Below are positions 8,007 through 17,669 of a stretch of 64,000 nucleotides of DNA, piece after piece. The notes beneath the pieces were generated by a model. It searched no databases and had not been told where the DNA came from. It worked only from the letters and a program-made list of their open reading frames with translations. The position numbers and the translations under genes were made by a program. Every line of letters begins with the position of its first letter. The first letter of the stretch is position 1. This DNA is from JAZKFT01 sp039925965. GTDB taxonomy: Bacteria > Bacteroidota > Bacteroidia > Chitinophagales > Chitinophagaceae. The stretch lies in the NCBI GenBank assembly GCA_039925965.1, contig JBDSXW010000059.1, positions 62,001 to 126,000 of the forward strand. The letters run 5' to 3'.

Positions 8007-10565
8007 ATGAAAACTCCTTTTACTCCAATACGGTATCATGACACACGATGTAAAAGAATTGTTACAGCTCTCTGCGATAAGAAAATTGATCACCAAAGGG
8101 TTCCTGGCTTCCTTATCCTCATGTTTATTTTTCAGATAGCTTTTACACACGTATCTGCGCAAATATGGTCGGCACCGGTGGAACTCGTTAATCCATTTAC
8201 CGGCACCGGCGGAAAGGCCGGCCAATATTGTAAACTATTAACTGTAAATGGCAATCCTGCTATGGCATTCTACGATCAGACCAGGACTAACCTCGTATAT
8301 GTTCGTGCCACAAATGCCTCAGGCACATCATGGGGTACTCCCGTTACCCTGGATTCAATTGGAGCTGTGGGAAGAGACCTCTGCCTGCAAATAGTAGATG
8401 GCAACCCCGCTATTTCATATTATGATGCTACCAACTCTTATCTGAAATATATTCGTGCCAACGATGCATCGGGTACAGCCTGGGCCCCACCTATGGTGGT
8501 TGATTTTTCGGGATTTGCCGGACAATATACATCGTTACAAGTGGTGAATGGCTACCCCGCAATCTCTTATTATGGATCTACCTACTTAAATTCACCCACC
8601 AGTGCTTTGAAATATGTTCGTGCCCAAAATGTAGCGGGTACATCCTGGGGCCTACCCATGAACCTAAGTGTCGGCCTTTTAACAGGTTTATATACCTCCA
8701 TGCAAATAGTGAATGGCAATCCCGCGATATCCTACTATGATGATAACATACCCAAGGCGCTCAAATATATTCGTGCAACAGATGTGTCAGGTATCGCCTG
8801 GGGCACGCCTGTGAATGTTGAGGTTACGGGAGTGGTAGCGCAGTATCCCTCCTTGCAAATAGTGAATGGCAATCCCGCTATCTCTTACTTTGACCTTACC
8901 AACAGTGATCTGAAATATGTTCGTTCCTCAGATGCCTCGGGTACCGCCTGGGCTGCAGCACAAACCATCGATGCCACGGGAAGTGTAGGTTTATATTCCT
9001 CCTTGCAAATAGTAAATGGTAACCCCGCAATCTCGTATTATGACGTAAGCAACACCAATCTCAAATATGTTCGGGCCACAGATGCATCGGGTACAGCCTG
9101 GGGCACACGGCAAAGTATTGATGCTACCGGAACCGTGGGCCAATATACATGTATGCAAATAGTGAATGGCAACCCTGCTATATCTTACTATGACGCAACC
9201 AACTTAGATTTGAAATATGTCCGTGCCGCAGATGCATCTGGTACGGCCTGGGGTACGCCGCGATACTTAGATGTTACCGCCGACGTAGGGTCGCACCTAT
9301 CCCTACAAATAGTAAATGGTAACCCAGCTGTCGCTTATTTTGATGGCAATAACGGCCATCTGAAATATGTACGTGCAACCAATGCATCGGGTACAGGCTG
9401 GGGAGCAGCGCAAAGTGTTGATGTTGCCGGAGTTGCAGGAGAATATACCTCATTAAAAGTAGTAAATGGCAATCCCGGCATCTCGTATTATGATGCAACT
9501 AACAAAGATCTGAAATATGTCCGTGCTACGGATGAATCGGGTACCGCCTGGGGCACACCGGTAGTGATTGATGAAGCGGGCATTGTAGGGGAATATACCT
9601 CATTACAAATAGTGAATGGCAACCCTGCGATTTCGTATTATGATTATACCAACGGTGATCTGAAATATGTACGTGCTACCGATGCATCGGGTACAGACTG
9701 GGGCACACCGCTAAATATTGATGTTACTGGTAATGTGGGACTGTACACTTCGTTACAAATAATACATGGCAATCCCGCTATCTCTTATTATGACTATACC
9801 AACGGAGATCTGAAATATGTACGTGCTACAGATGCATCGGGTACAGACTGGGGTACACCTGTAAGTGTCGATGTTACAGGAAATGCAGGCGAATACAATT
9901 CGTTACAAATTGTAAACGGCAACCCGGCAATTTCCTACTATGAGCATAACAATAGTGATTTAAAATATGTACGTGCTACCGATACATCGGGCAGTACCTG
10001 GGGCATACCGCTAACACTTATTGCTTCAGGAGATGTAGGGAAGTATACCTCATTAAAAGTAGTGAACGGCAACCCCGCTATTTCTTATTATGACGCAACC
10101 ACTAATGTAATAGGCCGCGGTTACCTGAAATATGTTTTTTCCGGAGATGCATCGGGTGCGTTCTGGGGTGGTCCCGAAACGCTTGACGGAGCAGATATAA
10201 CCGGCCTATACACTTCTATGATCAACACAGCTAATGGTGTAGCTATTGCTTATTACAGTCAAAGCCAGGCTTTGCCTTTTTTTATAAGTGGAGTGACTAT
10301 TGGTTCTTCTGCTACTGATTACTTCCGTTCCATAAATTCCGGCAATTGGAATGTACCTGCAACATGGGAAAGCTCACCAGTTGCAGATTTTTCATCAGGC
10401 GTAATTCGACCGGCTACACTTGCACCAGATTTTAATGCAAATGTGATTACCGTCAGAAATTCTCATACTGTAACTGTAACAGCTAATGTAACGATCGATC
10501 AAGTCGTAGTAAATCCAGGAGCGACAGTATTTGTAAATGCCAATATTAATTTGACGGTGAAATGA
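8007..10565 (+). CDS. Secreted protein of thirteen ~50-residue repeats
   Basis: Not assigned to a named family. After a polar N-terminus comes a hydrophobic signal-like stretch (FLILMFIFQIAFTHVSAQ) ending near residue 52. Thirteen repeats of about 50 residues follow, plus a partial one. Each has the pattern YTSLQIVNGNPAISYYD, then LKYVRATDASGTAWG, then a variable hydrophobic strand. This is probably a beta-propeller or similar beta repeat fold. The last ~85 residues (FRSINSGNWNVPATWES, then HTVTVTANVTIDQVVVNPGA) look like the start of a parallel beta-helix module common in Bacteroidota surface proteins. They stop abruptly at NINLTVK, with no C-terminal sorting domain, so the protein may be truncated. 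The start is uncertain: ATG at 8007 is used, and the next ATG in frame (residue 39, just before FIFQIAF) is also possible. Confidence 0.85.
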   Translation: MKTPFTPIRYHDTRCKRIVTALCDKKIDHQRVPGFLILMFIFQIAFTHVSAQIWSAPVELVNPFTGTGGKAGQYCKLLTVNGNPAMAFYDQTRTNLVYVRATNASGTSWGTPVTLDSIGAVGRDLCLQIVDGNPAISYYDATNSYLKYIRANDASGTAWAPPMVVDFSGFAGQYTSLQVVNGYPAISYYGSTYLNSPTSALKYVRAQNVAGTSWGLPMNLSVGLLTGLYTSMQIVNGNPAISYYDDNIPKALKYIRATDVSGIAWGTPVNVEVTGVVAQYPSLQIVNGNPAISYFDLTNSDLKYVRSSDASGTAWAAAQTIDATGSVGLYSSLQIVNGNPAISYYDVSNTNLKYVRATDASGTAWGTRQSIDATGTVGQYTCMQIVNGNPAISYYDATNLDLKYVRAADASGTAWGTPRYLDVTADVGSHLSLQIVNGNPAVAYFDGNNGHLKYVRATNASGTGWGAAQSVDVAGVAGEYTSLKVVNGNPGISYYDATNKDLKYVRATDESGTAWGTPVVIDEAGIVGEYTSLQIVNGNPAISYYDYTNGDLKYVRATDASGTDWGTPLNIDVTGNVGLYTSLQIIHGNPAISYYDYTNGDLKYVRATDASGTDWGTPVSVDVTGNAGEYNSLQIVNGNPAISYYEHNNSDLKYVRATDTSGSTWGIPLTLIASGDVGKYTSLKVVNGNPAISYYDATTNVIGRGYLKYVFSGDASGAFWGGPETLDGADITGLYTSMINTANGVAIAYYSQSQALPFFISGVTIGSSATDYFRSINSGNWNVPATWESSPVADFSSGVIRPATLAPDFNANVITVRNSHTVTVTANVTIDQVVVNPGATVFVNANINLTVK
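8221..10230 (+). repeat. Tandem ~150-bp coding repeats
   Basis: Thirteen in-frame units of about 147-165 bp, recognisable by conserved segments such as AATGGCAATCCCGC and CTGAAATATGT. The units are diverged from each other but clearly homologous; units 10 and 11 are the most alike. Confidence 0.9.
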
Positions 10566-10615
10566 CGACTCAGCTTTCTTTCTATGGCATTCATCGTAGG
10601 CACAAAATTTCTTCA

Positions 10616-11482
10616 TTATTGCATAACCGCCTTTAAACTCAGATCCAGGCTTTTCGCCTGGTGTATCAGTGCGCCTATGCTTACATAATCCACGCCCGTG
10701 GCGGCGTATGCCTGAATGGTATCGAGGTTAATGCCACCGCTGGCTTCGGTTTCAAAGGTCTCGCCGATCAGGAGTACCGCTTCGGTAATTTGGTTAGGTA
10801 TAAAATTGTCAAGCATTACCCGGAACACTTTCCCCTGTCCGCAAGCCAACACTTTTTCTACATCCTGCAGGCTCCTGGTTTCCACTTCTATTTTTAAGCC
10901 AGGCTTTACGTTTTGCACATACTGATAGGCTTTTTCGATCGCCTGTTCTATGCCGCCGCAGTAGTCGATATGGTTATCCTTCAGCATGATCATATCGTAC
11001 AGGGCAAACCGGTGGTTATAAGCGCCGCCGATTTTAACGGATTCTTTTTCGAGCAACCTGAAATTGGGGGTGGTTTTGCGGGTGTCCAGAATCTTTGTTT
11101 TATAACCGGTTAATTTATCGACATATGTTTTGGTCAGCGTGGCAATACCGCTCATGCGCTGCATGGTATTCAATACCAGTCTTTCGCATTTTAAAATGGT
11201 TTGGGTAGAAGCCTGTACATCAAATGCCACATCCCCATATTTCATGGCGTCGCCATCTTTCATATAGATAGTCATTGTCGATGCGGGCTCCACCATTTGA
11301 AATATTTTTTGGGCTACTGCTACCCCGGCGAGGATGCCTTCCTGTTTAATTTTCAAAACCGCTTTTCCGCGCTGATCCGCAGGAATGCAACATAAGGTGC
11401 TGTGGTCACCATCGCCTACATCTTCTTTCAATGCTTCTTCCACCAGGTGCTGCAGGTGAAGGTCAAATTCCTGGGTCGTCAT
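10616..11482 (-). CDS. nadC: Nicotinate-nucleotide pyrophosphorylase (carboxylating)
   Basis: Quinolinate phosphoribosyltransferase: quinolinate plus PRPP gives nicotinate mononucleotide, CO2 and pyrophosphate, in de novo NAD synthesis. The protein has 288 residues when started at the ATG giving MTTQEFDLHL, which is the usual family length. An upstream extension is encoded by intergenic repeat sequence and is rejected. Visible landmarks are EEALKEDVGDGDHST near the N-terminus, LNTMQRMSGIAT, the ILDTRKTTPNFRLLEK phosphate and substrate-binding segment, and EVETRSLQD followed by VMLDNF and EASGGI. No nadA or nadB lies in the window. Confidence 0.96.
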   Translation of the reverse strand: MTTQEFDLHLQHLVEEALKEDVGDGDHSTLCCIPADQRGKAVLKIKQEGILAGVAVAQKIFQMVEPASTMTIYMKDGDAMKYGDVAFDVQASTQTILKCERLVLNTMQRMSGIATLTKTYVDKLTGYKTKILDTRKTTPNFRLLEKESVKIGGAYNHRFALYDMIMLKDNHIDYCGGIEQAIEKAYQYVQNVKPGLKIEVETRSLQDVEKVLACGQGKVFRVMLDNFIPNQITEAVLLIGETFETEASGGINLDTIQAYAATGVDYVSIGALIHQAKSLDLSLKAVMQ

Positions 11483-11513
11483 ACACGTAAAATTTGCCCA
11501 AAGGTAACAATCG

Positions 11514-11647
11514 GAAGTGGTGAGTGGTGAATGACTTGCGGGTTTCCTTGGATTGGGGTCTGACATTGATTACCATTGCTCCCCGACTGAAGTCACTTCG
11601 CCTACGACACCTAGTCGCTATTCGCCATTTACCACCTGCCACCCGCG
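11514..11647. repeat. Fold-back word repeat between nadC and gpmI
   Basis: Left block with GGTGAGTGGTGAATGAC (from 11518) and right block with CGCCATTTACCACCTGCCAC (about 11623-11642), whose reverse complement carries GGTGGTAAATGGCG. The blocks match imperfectly in inverted orientation, in the divergent gap that must also hold both promoters. Confidence 0.6.
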
Positions 11648-11688
11648 TTTCACGCCTGCCAATTCCAACAATAACTTACATTGCGGTC

Positions 11689-13209
11689 ATGAATAAAAAA
11701 GTAATTCTCGCTATTATGGATGGCTGGGGCATCGGGCAGGTGACTTCATCAGACGCGATCCTTGCAGCCAATACGCCTTTTGTAGATTCTTTATACAGCC
11801 AATACCCTAATACTACCCTCACTACTTTCGGAGAACAGGTCGGCTTGCCTGAAGGCCAGATGGGCAATAGTGAAGTCGGCCATCTCAACCTCGGTGCCGG
11901 TCGCATTGTGTACCAGGAATTACAGCGGATCAACGTGGCGATCCGTGATGGTAGTTTTTTTCAAAACCCGGTATTGCTGGCATCTATCGACTATGCGATT
12001 GCGAATAAAAAGCCTTTACACCTGTTGGGTCTTGTAAGTGATGGTGGAGTTCATTCTCATACTACCCACCTCAAGGCCATTTGTAGCTTATGTAAAACAA
12101 GAGGATTGAGCGAAGTGTATATCCACGCATTTACCGATGGTCGCGATTGTGATCCCAAAAGCGGCCTTGGCTTTATCACAGGCCTCCAGGCGCATTTGAA
12201 TGAAACGGTCGGAAAAATTGCAACGGTTACCGGGCGCTACTATGCTATGGACCGCGATAAGCGCTGGGAGCGGGTAAAGCTGGCCTATGACGCATTGGTT
12301 AAAGGTGAGGGACATAACGCTACAGATGCAATAGCGGCAGTAGAGCAGTCGTACGCGGCTGACGTGACGGATGAATTTATTATGCCAACCGTGATACTCA
12401 GTAGCGATCAACAACCCCTTGCGCAAATTAAGGACGGCGATGCGGTGCTCTGCTTTAATTTCCGTACCGACAGGTGCCGCGAAATTACGCAGATGCTTAC
12501 CCAGCTGGACCTGCCCCTGTTCGATATGCACGTGCTGCAATTGCACTTCACCACCATGACAGAGTATGATGCTTCCTATAGCAATGTGCATGTACTTTTT
12601 GAAACGGATAACCTTAACAATACCCTGGGTGAAGTAATAGAGGCCCATCACCTGCAGCAGATACGGATGGCTGAAACTGAAAAATATCCACATGTAACTT
12701 TCTTTTTTAGCGGTGGCAGGGAAAAGGTGTTTGCGGGTGAGAAGCGTATTATGGTGCCTTCGCCGAAAGTGGCTACTTACGACATGCAGCCTGAGATGAG
12801 CGCCAACGAATTAACAGCGGCCCTGCTACCTGAAATAGAGAAAGAGGAAGCTGCTTTTATCTGTATCAATTACGCCAATACAGATATGGTGGGTCATACA
12901 GGTGTTTTTGAAGCATGCATAAAAGCCGCGGAGACAGTTGATAATTGTGTGCGGCAGCTGGTAACAACCGGGCTGGAGCATGGATACTCCATTTTCCTTA
13001 CAGCCGACCATGGTAACAGTGATTATGAGATCAATGCTGATGGTAGCCCCAATACCCAGCATTCGCTGAACCCCGTGCCCCTGTTTATTATTGACAAGGA
13101 TTTTAAGGGCAGCGTTAAAGCCGGAAAATTAGGAGACATCGCGCCGTCTATTTTGACAATGATGGGCATCACTCTTCCGACAGAAATGACCGGAAATGTA
13201 TTAATATAG
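11689..13209 (+). CDS. gpmI: Phosphoglycerate mutase, 2,3-bisphosphoglycerate-independent
   Basis: Interconverts 3- and 2-phosphoglycerate in glycolysis and gluconeogenesis. At 506 residues it has standard iPGM length. It opens with MNKKVILAIMDGWG, containing the metal-binding Asp. The catalytic serine sits in MGNSEVGHLNLGAGR at residue 61. Further metal-binding motifs of the alkaline phosphatase superfamily are visible, with NTDMVGHTG and TADHGNSDY near the C-terminus. The frame is open further upstream, but that part is encoded by the word repeat, so the ATG at 11689 is the credible start. It pairs functionally with pckA in gluconeogenesis. Confidence 0.97.
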   Translation: MNKKVILAIMDGWGIGQVTSSDAILAANTPFVDSLYSQYPNTTLTTFGEQVGLPEGQMGNSEVGHLNLGAGRIVYQELQRINVAIRDGSFFQNPVLLASIDYAIANKKPLHLLGLVSDGGVHSHTTHLKAICSLCKTRGLSEVYIHAFTDGRDCDPKSGLGFITGLQAHLNETVGKIATVTGRYYAMDRDKRWERVKLAYDALVKGEGHNATDAIAAVEQSYAADVTDEFIMPTVILSSDQQPLAQIKDGDAVLCFNFRTDRCREITQMLTQLDLPLFDMHVLQLHFTTMTEYDASYSNVHVLFETDNLNNTLGEVIEAHHLQQIRMAETEKYPHVTFFFSGGREKVFAGEKRIMVPSPKVATYDMQPEMSANELTAALLPEIEKEEAAFICINYANTDMVGHTGVFEACIKAAETVDNCVRQLVTTGLEHGYSIFLTADHGNSDYEINADGSPNTQHSLNPVPLFIIDKDFKGSVKAGKLGDIAPSILTMMGITLPTEMTGNVLI

Positions 13210-13343
13210 TAAAAACGGGTACGGGTTTGTACAGGCATCCGACTGCCGAAAAATTGGGTGAGTTTTTCAATGATTTTTTCTTTTATCTTGCAAATGCTAA
13301 GTCTCTGTGACAAGTAGCAACATATAACACCTTAAAAGCAAAT

Positions 13344-13877
13344 ATGGACAATCGACAATCCAGAGGAGAAAAAGCTAAACCATCTTTTCAACCGAAGCCG
13401 AAAAGGCGCTGGTTCAGAATCGTGATGCTGTCGTTGTTGATTATTTTTATGGTTATCCAGTTTTTTCAGCCTGATAAGAATAACAATGATGTAACGATTG
13501 CTAATAATATCTCATCTGTTGTTGACCTGCCGGATTCGGTAAATAAGCTGTTGCATGTAGCCTGCTATGATTGTCATAGTAACAATACCGAGTACCCTTG
13601 GTACAGCAATATTCAGCCGGTAGGTTGGTGGCTGGGTAGTCATATCAAAGACGGAAAACTACGACTGAATTTTAATGAATTTGGTACCTACGCCACAAAG
13701 AAGCAATTAAAGAAGCTAAAAGCGATCAAAGAAACGCAACAAGATAAATCGATGCCATTGGATTCTTATACCTGGATTCATAAGGATGCCAGACTCACTG
13801 ATGCCGAAAGGCAACTCATCATCAACTGGGCCGACAGCTCTGCAAAAACGGTATCTCTGCTTCCTGTAAAAGAGTAA
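13344..13877 (+). CDS. Membrane-anchored heme-binding domain protein (Haem_bd)
   Basis: A 177-residue protein with a positively charged N-terminus, one membrane segment (about residues 25-41) and an outward domain. The domain carries the c-type heme motif C74-x-x-C77-H78 in CYDCHSNNTEYPWYSNIQP. That wording with the following GWWLGSHIKDG is characteristic of the Haem_bd family found widely in Bacteroidota. Expected location is the periplasmic face of the inner membrane. The redox partner is unknown, and no cytochrome maturation genes are nearby. Confidence 0.9.
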   Translation: MDNRQSRGEKAKPSFQPKPKRRWFRIVMLSLLIIFMVIQFFQPDKNNNDVTIANNISSVVDLPDSVNKLLHVACYDCHSNNTEYPWYSNIQPVGWWLGSHIKDGKLRLNFNEFGTYATKKQLKKLKAIKETQQDKSMPLDSYTWIHKDARLTDAERQLIINWADSSAKTVSLLPVKE

Positions 13878-14399
13878 GGCAGGTCAAACGAAATGCATCT
13901 ATAAAATCCGTTGATATTACATTCCTGGCAGGGCTTCTTATGCTGCTCGTTTACAATATTGTCATCTTTCCGCTGAGGAATAGCCAACCAAAAATATACG
14001 ACTGTTGACCGAGTTTCAGGATGGTAATATTACAGGCTCGGGCCAGTATGTGCTGAATAGAAACCCGATGGTAAAGCTGGCAGTCAGTATTACAGATTGT
14101 AACTACATTTGTTTGCATCGGGTTTTCTGTAACCGGGCTAATTTCTTCGTTAGTGTTAGAACCCGTTGGTGAGTTGTATCGAAGAATGTTTATCAAGAAT
14201 GCCCGGTGATACCGCCGTGAATTTTTTGGGTTTTAACCGGGTCTTTCTGTTGACATCATGAATAGTTATAATGATGTTGCGAGGCGTACGCAGGTCAGGA
14301 ATTCTGAATAAAGATGAAGCATTGCCACAACTATTTTGTAAATGGTCAACCTTCTTTTCACAATCCATCCTACCTTTCTGCCTAATCCCAAAACTGTTT
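13878..14399. other. 522-base gap, no gene supported
   Basis: Reading frames exist on the minus strand (about 80 and 110 codons), but they have no recognisable domain, and the longer one overlaps the start of the zinc protease. No terminator hairpin or clear promoter was identified. It may contain decayed coding sequence. Confidence 0.4.
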
Positions 14400-16814
14400 A
14401 TGCTAAAATTATCTATAGTACTATCCCTGTTATGTATTGCGATTATCTGTAACGCGCAACCTGTTTCTAAAATAGCCGACAAGACCAAAGCCATGAAACG
14501 GATGGATGGCTTTATACCCTTTTACTGGGATACAGTGAATGGTAAAATTTACCTGGAGATCAGTAGGTTTGACCAGGAATTTTTATATGTGAATTCGTTG
14601 CCCTCCGGCCTGGGTAGCAATGACATTGGCCTCGATCGGGGCAAAATTGGCGACCGCCGTATCGTGTACTTTAACCGGGTGGGTAAAAAGATATTGCTAG
14701 TGCAACCCAATTACGATTATCGCGTACTTACAGCCAACAAAAAGGAACAGCAGGCTGTCAGGGAAAGCTTTGCCAGAAGTGTGTTATGGAGTTTTACCGC
14801 CGAAGATGAAGACAGTGGCAAAGTTTTGGTGGATGCTACGCCGTTTTTTGTGCGGGATGCTTTCCAGGCTGCTGAAACCATCAAAAAGGCAAAGCAGGGG
14901 ACTTATATTTTCAGTGAGCCCCGCAGCGCAATCTATCTCCCGAATACCCGCAATTTTTCCATGAACAGCGAGTTCGAGGCAAGTATTAGTTTTACTGGTG
15001 GAAGTGATGCAGGAAACTTCATAAACACGGTGGCGCCATCTGCAGAAGCCATTACATTGAGGCAGCATTATTCTTTTGTGCAATTGCCCGATAGTAACTA
15101 TAAACCCAGGCGCTACGATATCCGCAGCAGTTACTATGGCATTAGTTTTTTTGATTATGGAAGTCCGATCAGTGAGCCCATTGAAAAACTGTATATCGTC
15201 AGGCACCGGTTGCAGAAAAGAGATCCCTCGGCGGAGGTTAGCGAGCCGGTAAAGCCAATAGTATACTACCTGGATAACGGCACCCCGGAACCGATCCGAT
15301 CTGCCTTGCTGGATGGAGCCCGATGGTGGAACCAGGCCTTTGAATATGCCGGTTACAAAAATGCTTTTATCGTAAAAGTATTGCCGGATAGCTGCGACCC
15401 GATGGACATCCGCTATAATATGATCAACTGGGTGCATCGCAGCAGCCGCGGCTGGAGTTATGGCGACGCCATCGCCGATCCGAGAACGGGTGAAATCATC
15501 AAAGGCAATGTAACACTTGGTTCTTTACGGGTGCGCCAGGATTATCTCATTTTTACCGGCCTTTTATCGCCATACGAAACAGGCAAGCCGGTGCCTGAAA
15601 CCATGAAGCAGGCTGCCTTGCAGCGTCTTCGTCAGCTGGCCGCACATGAGGTAGGGCATACGCTCGGGCTGCAGCATAATTTTGCCTCAAGTGCGAACGA
15701 CCGGGCTTCAGTAATGGATTACCCGCAGCCAGATTTGTCGCTAAACGAACAGGGAGCAATCGACTTTAGCCAGGTATACACCAATGGGATCGGCGACTGG
15801 GACAAGCGGGCCATCCTCTACGGATACCAGGATTTTGGTGAAGGCGCCAATGAAGATACCTACCTGAAAGCGATGCTGGAAGAAACCAATAAAATGGGCC
15901 TTCTGTACATAACAGATGCAGATGCAAGAGCAGCAGGAGGCATGCATCCGCAGGCGCATTTGTGGGACAACGGCAAAAGCCCTGCGGATGAATTGAAGAG
16001 GCTGTTGCAGATTCGCAAAAAAGCGCTGGACAATTTCAGCGAAAAAGCAATAACGGAAAATACACCCATGGCAAAACTGGAAGATGTGTTGGTGCCATTG
16101 TACAACTACCACCGCTACCAATATGAAGCAGTATGCAAGTTGATCGGAGGCATGAATTATAGCTATAGCGTTCGGGGCGACCAGCAGCAAAAGCCTGATG
16201 TCTTGTCAAAAGCAATGCAGGTTAACGCTTTGCAAAATGCGCTGGCTTGCCTGGACCCGACGGTGTTGGCGATGCCTGAACGGATCAATCAACTCATTCC
16301 TCCACGACCGCCGCAATATTATAATATTGGTGAGTTATTCGGCAAACGCACCGGCATGGCTTTTGATCCTGTAGCTGCCGCCGAAGCGCTGACCAATTAT
16401 GAATTATCTTTCTTATTTAACGCAGAACGTGCCAATCGCCTGGTGCAATTTAAAGCACAACAAAACAACCTGGGCTGGGACGATGTGCTGGACAGTATCA
16501 TTGCCAAAACCTGGAAGGCACCGCAGGCAAAAGGAACCGCACAGCTGTTGCAAATGCAGACCCGGCAATTGGTCATCAGTTGGATACAGGCCCTGGCAAA
16601 CAATAGTAGTGCCGGCTATGCTGTAAAGGCGATATGCTTTGACAGGTTGCAATCACTGAAAGCATTTATTGCGGTACAGTCGAAACTATATCCCGCCAAC
16701 AAAGCGAATTATAGTTTTGCAATAGAGAGGATAGATCATCCGAAGCCTGAATTGCTGCCAGAAGCCAAAGTGATTCCGCCAGGGGCGCCGATTGGCTGCG
16801 ATGTAGAAGAGTAA
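14400..16814 (+). CDS. Zinc-dependent metalloprotease (DUF5117/DUF5118/DUF4953)
   Basis: A secreted 804-residue zinc protease. The ATG at 14400 is chosen because it starts a clean signal peptide (about 1-21, ending ICNAQ); the open frame upstream lacks sense. The DUF5118-like segment is near the start (MKRMDGFIPFYWD), followed by DUF5117. The catalytic zincin motif HEVGHTLGLQH lies near residue 416, followed by NFASS and an SVMDYP Met-turn. The C-terminal DUF4953 region is helical. The order of domains and the length match a family common in Bacteroidota, whose physiological substrates are not known. There is no T9SS sorting domain, so it is probably periplasmic. Confidence 0.93.
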   Translation: MLKLSIVLSLLCIAIICNAQPVSKIADKTKAMKRMDGFIPFYWDTVNGKIYLEISRFDQEFLYVNSLPSGLGSNDIGLDRGKIGDRRIVYFNRVGKKILLVQPNYDYRVLTANKKEQQAVRESFARSVLWSFTAEDEDSGKVLVDATPFFVRDAFQAAETIKKAKQGTYIFSEPRSAIYLPNTRNFSMNSEFEASISFTGGSDAGNFINTVAPSAEAITLRQHYSFVQLPDSNYKPRRYDIRSSYYGISFFDYGSPISEPIEKLYIVRHRLQKRDPSAEVSEPVKPIVYYLDNGTPEPIRSALLDGARWWNQAFEYAGYKNAFIVKVLPDSCDPMDIRYNMINWVHRSSRGWSYGDAIADPRTGEIIKGNVTLGSLRVRQDYLIFTGLLSPYETGKPVPETMKQAALQRLRQLAAHEVGHTLGLQHNFASSANDRASVMDYPQPDLSLNEQGAIDFSQVYTNGIGDWDKRAILYGYQDFGEGANEDTYLKAMLEETNKMGLLYITDADARAAGGMHPQAHLWDNGKSPADELKRLLQIRKKALDNFSEKAITENTPMAKLEDVLVPLYNYHRYQYEAVCKLIGGMNYSYSVRGDQQQKPDVLSKAMQVNALQNALACLDPTVLAMPERINQLIPPRPPQYYNIGELFGKRTGMAFDPVAAAEALTNYELSFLFNAERANRLVQFKAQQNNLGWDDVLDSIIAKTWKAPQAKGTAQLLQMQTRQLVISWIQALANNSSAGYAVKAICFDRLQSLKAFIAVQSKLYPANKANYSFAIERIDHPKPELLPEAKVIPPGAPIGCDVEE

Positions 16815-16866
16815 GTTCAAGGATTGATGGACAAGATGCAAGAATCAAGGTGCAAGGCTTTAAGGG
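16815..16866 (+). repeat. Word repeat, CAAGG family (direct)
   Basis: Loose direct copies of words such as GTTCAAGGATTGATGGACAAG and CAAGAATCAAGGTGCAAGG directly after the protease stop codon. No inverted partner is seen in the remaining 160 bases before the SMI1 gene. Confidence 0.5.
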
Positions 16867-17026
16867 CCAACGACATGAACAAAACGATTTTTATGAAGAT
16901 TCTTTATATTGTGCTTAACGGTATTGTAAAGGTCTCAATCATGAAAATTGCTTGAAAAGCTACGTAACAGGTAGCAGCCAACAATTCAGTTTCACTTTTT
17001 AATTAACTGTCTCCTAAAGAAAACAA

Positions 17027-17620
17027 ATGAAAAAATACTGGCAGGAAATTGAGGGCTGGATTTTGGCCAACGGGCCGCCTATGATGGGCACTTTAAATGG
17101 ACCAGCAACAGCAGGCGATCTAAAGATGCTGGAAGCTAAACTGGATCAGCAGCTGCCACAGGATTTTAAAGATTTTTTGTCTGTTCACAATGGACAGAAG
17201 GGTCGCAGCCTTGCTTTGTTTGATAGGGATACAATGTCCAATCTCGAGGAGATTGGTATCGTATGGGAGTTCTGTAATGAAATGTTGCCTTCACTTGATG
17301 ACTATTGTCAGAGGAGCTTTGGGGTAAAAATGTCTTCAACTCCCGATGCTGGAATTAATGATCATTGGTGGAGTGCTTCATGGATCCCCATTACATCAGA
17401 TGGCGCCGGAAATCATATTTGTATCGACCTGGATCCTGCGGAAGGCGGCACTAAGGGCCAGATAATCAGAATGTGGCATGATGATCCTGGAAGGGCGTTG
17501 TTGGCGCCCTCCTTCAGTGAATGGATTGGCAACTATGTAGCAGACTTGAAAAATGGCAAGTACCAGTTCGAAGATGACGGCAGTATTGGCGGAATAGTAA
17601 AAGTGGCGGATGTAGATTAA
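17027..17620 (+). CDS. SMI1/KNR4 (SUKH-type) family protein
   Basis: A 197-residue cytoplasmic protein with the SMI1/KNR4 fold. The family core is visible: an ATAGDLKMLEAKLDQQLPQDFKD segment (residues about 25-46) followed by FLSVHNGQ, then WIPITSDGAGNHICIDLDP with its conserved GG-like turn, and RMWHDDPGR. SUKH domains often act as immunity proteins to polymorphic toxins, but no toxin gene is adjacent and many members are solitary housekeeping-like genes. The call is firm at family level and open for function. Confidence 0.87.
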   Translation: MKKYWQEIEGWILANGPPMMGTLNGPATAGDLKMLEAKLDQQLPQDFKDFLSVHNGQKGRSLALFDRDTMSNLEEIGIVWEFCNEMLPSLDDYCQRSFGVKMSSTPDAGINDHWWSASWIPITSDGAGNHICIDLDPAEGGTKGQIIRMWHDDPGRALLAPSFSEWIGNYVADLKNGKYQFEDDGSIGGIVKVADVD

Positions 17621-17669
17621 ACATGATTTGTATTCTGGCTGGAAGTGACCTACTGACTATTGACCAGGT

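Noticed and set aside
7637..8041. 134-codon plus-strand frame before the repeat protein
   Set aside because: Overlaps the start of the real gene in another frame and has no recognisable features.
8221..10230. CRISPR or satellite repeat
   Set aside because: The ~150-bp units are in frame and encode homologous protein repeats with codon-level divergence.
11483..11566. 28-residue N-terminal extension of NadC
   Set aside because: Overlaps the repeat and does not resemble the family; the ATG at 11482 gives normal length.
11524..11688. 55-residue N-terminal extension of GpmI
   Set aside because: Encoded by the word repeat; the family starts at MNKKVILAIMDGWG, whose ATG is at 11689.
14156..14494. 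Minus-strand frame of 112 codons before the zinc protease
   Set aside because: Overlaps the protease signal peptide region, no recognisable domain, poor codon sense.
17027..17620. Polymorphic toxin immunity locus from the SMI1/SUKH gene
   Set aside because: No toxin, Rhs or WXG-type gene is adjacent; the neighbours are ordinary.
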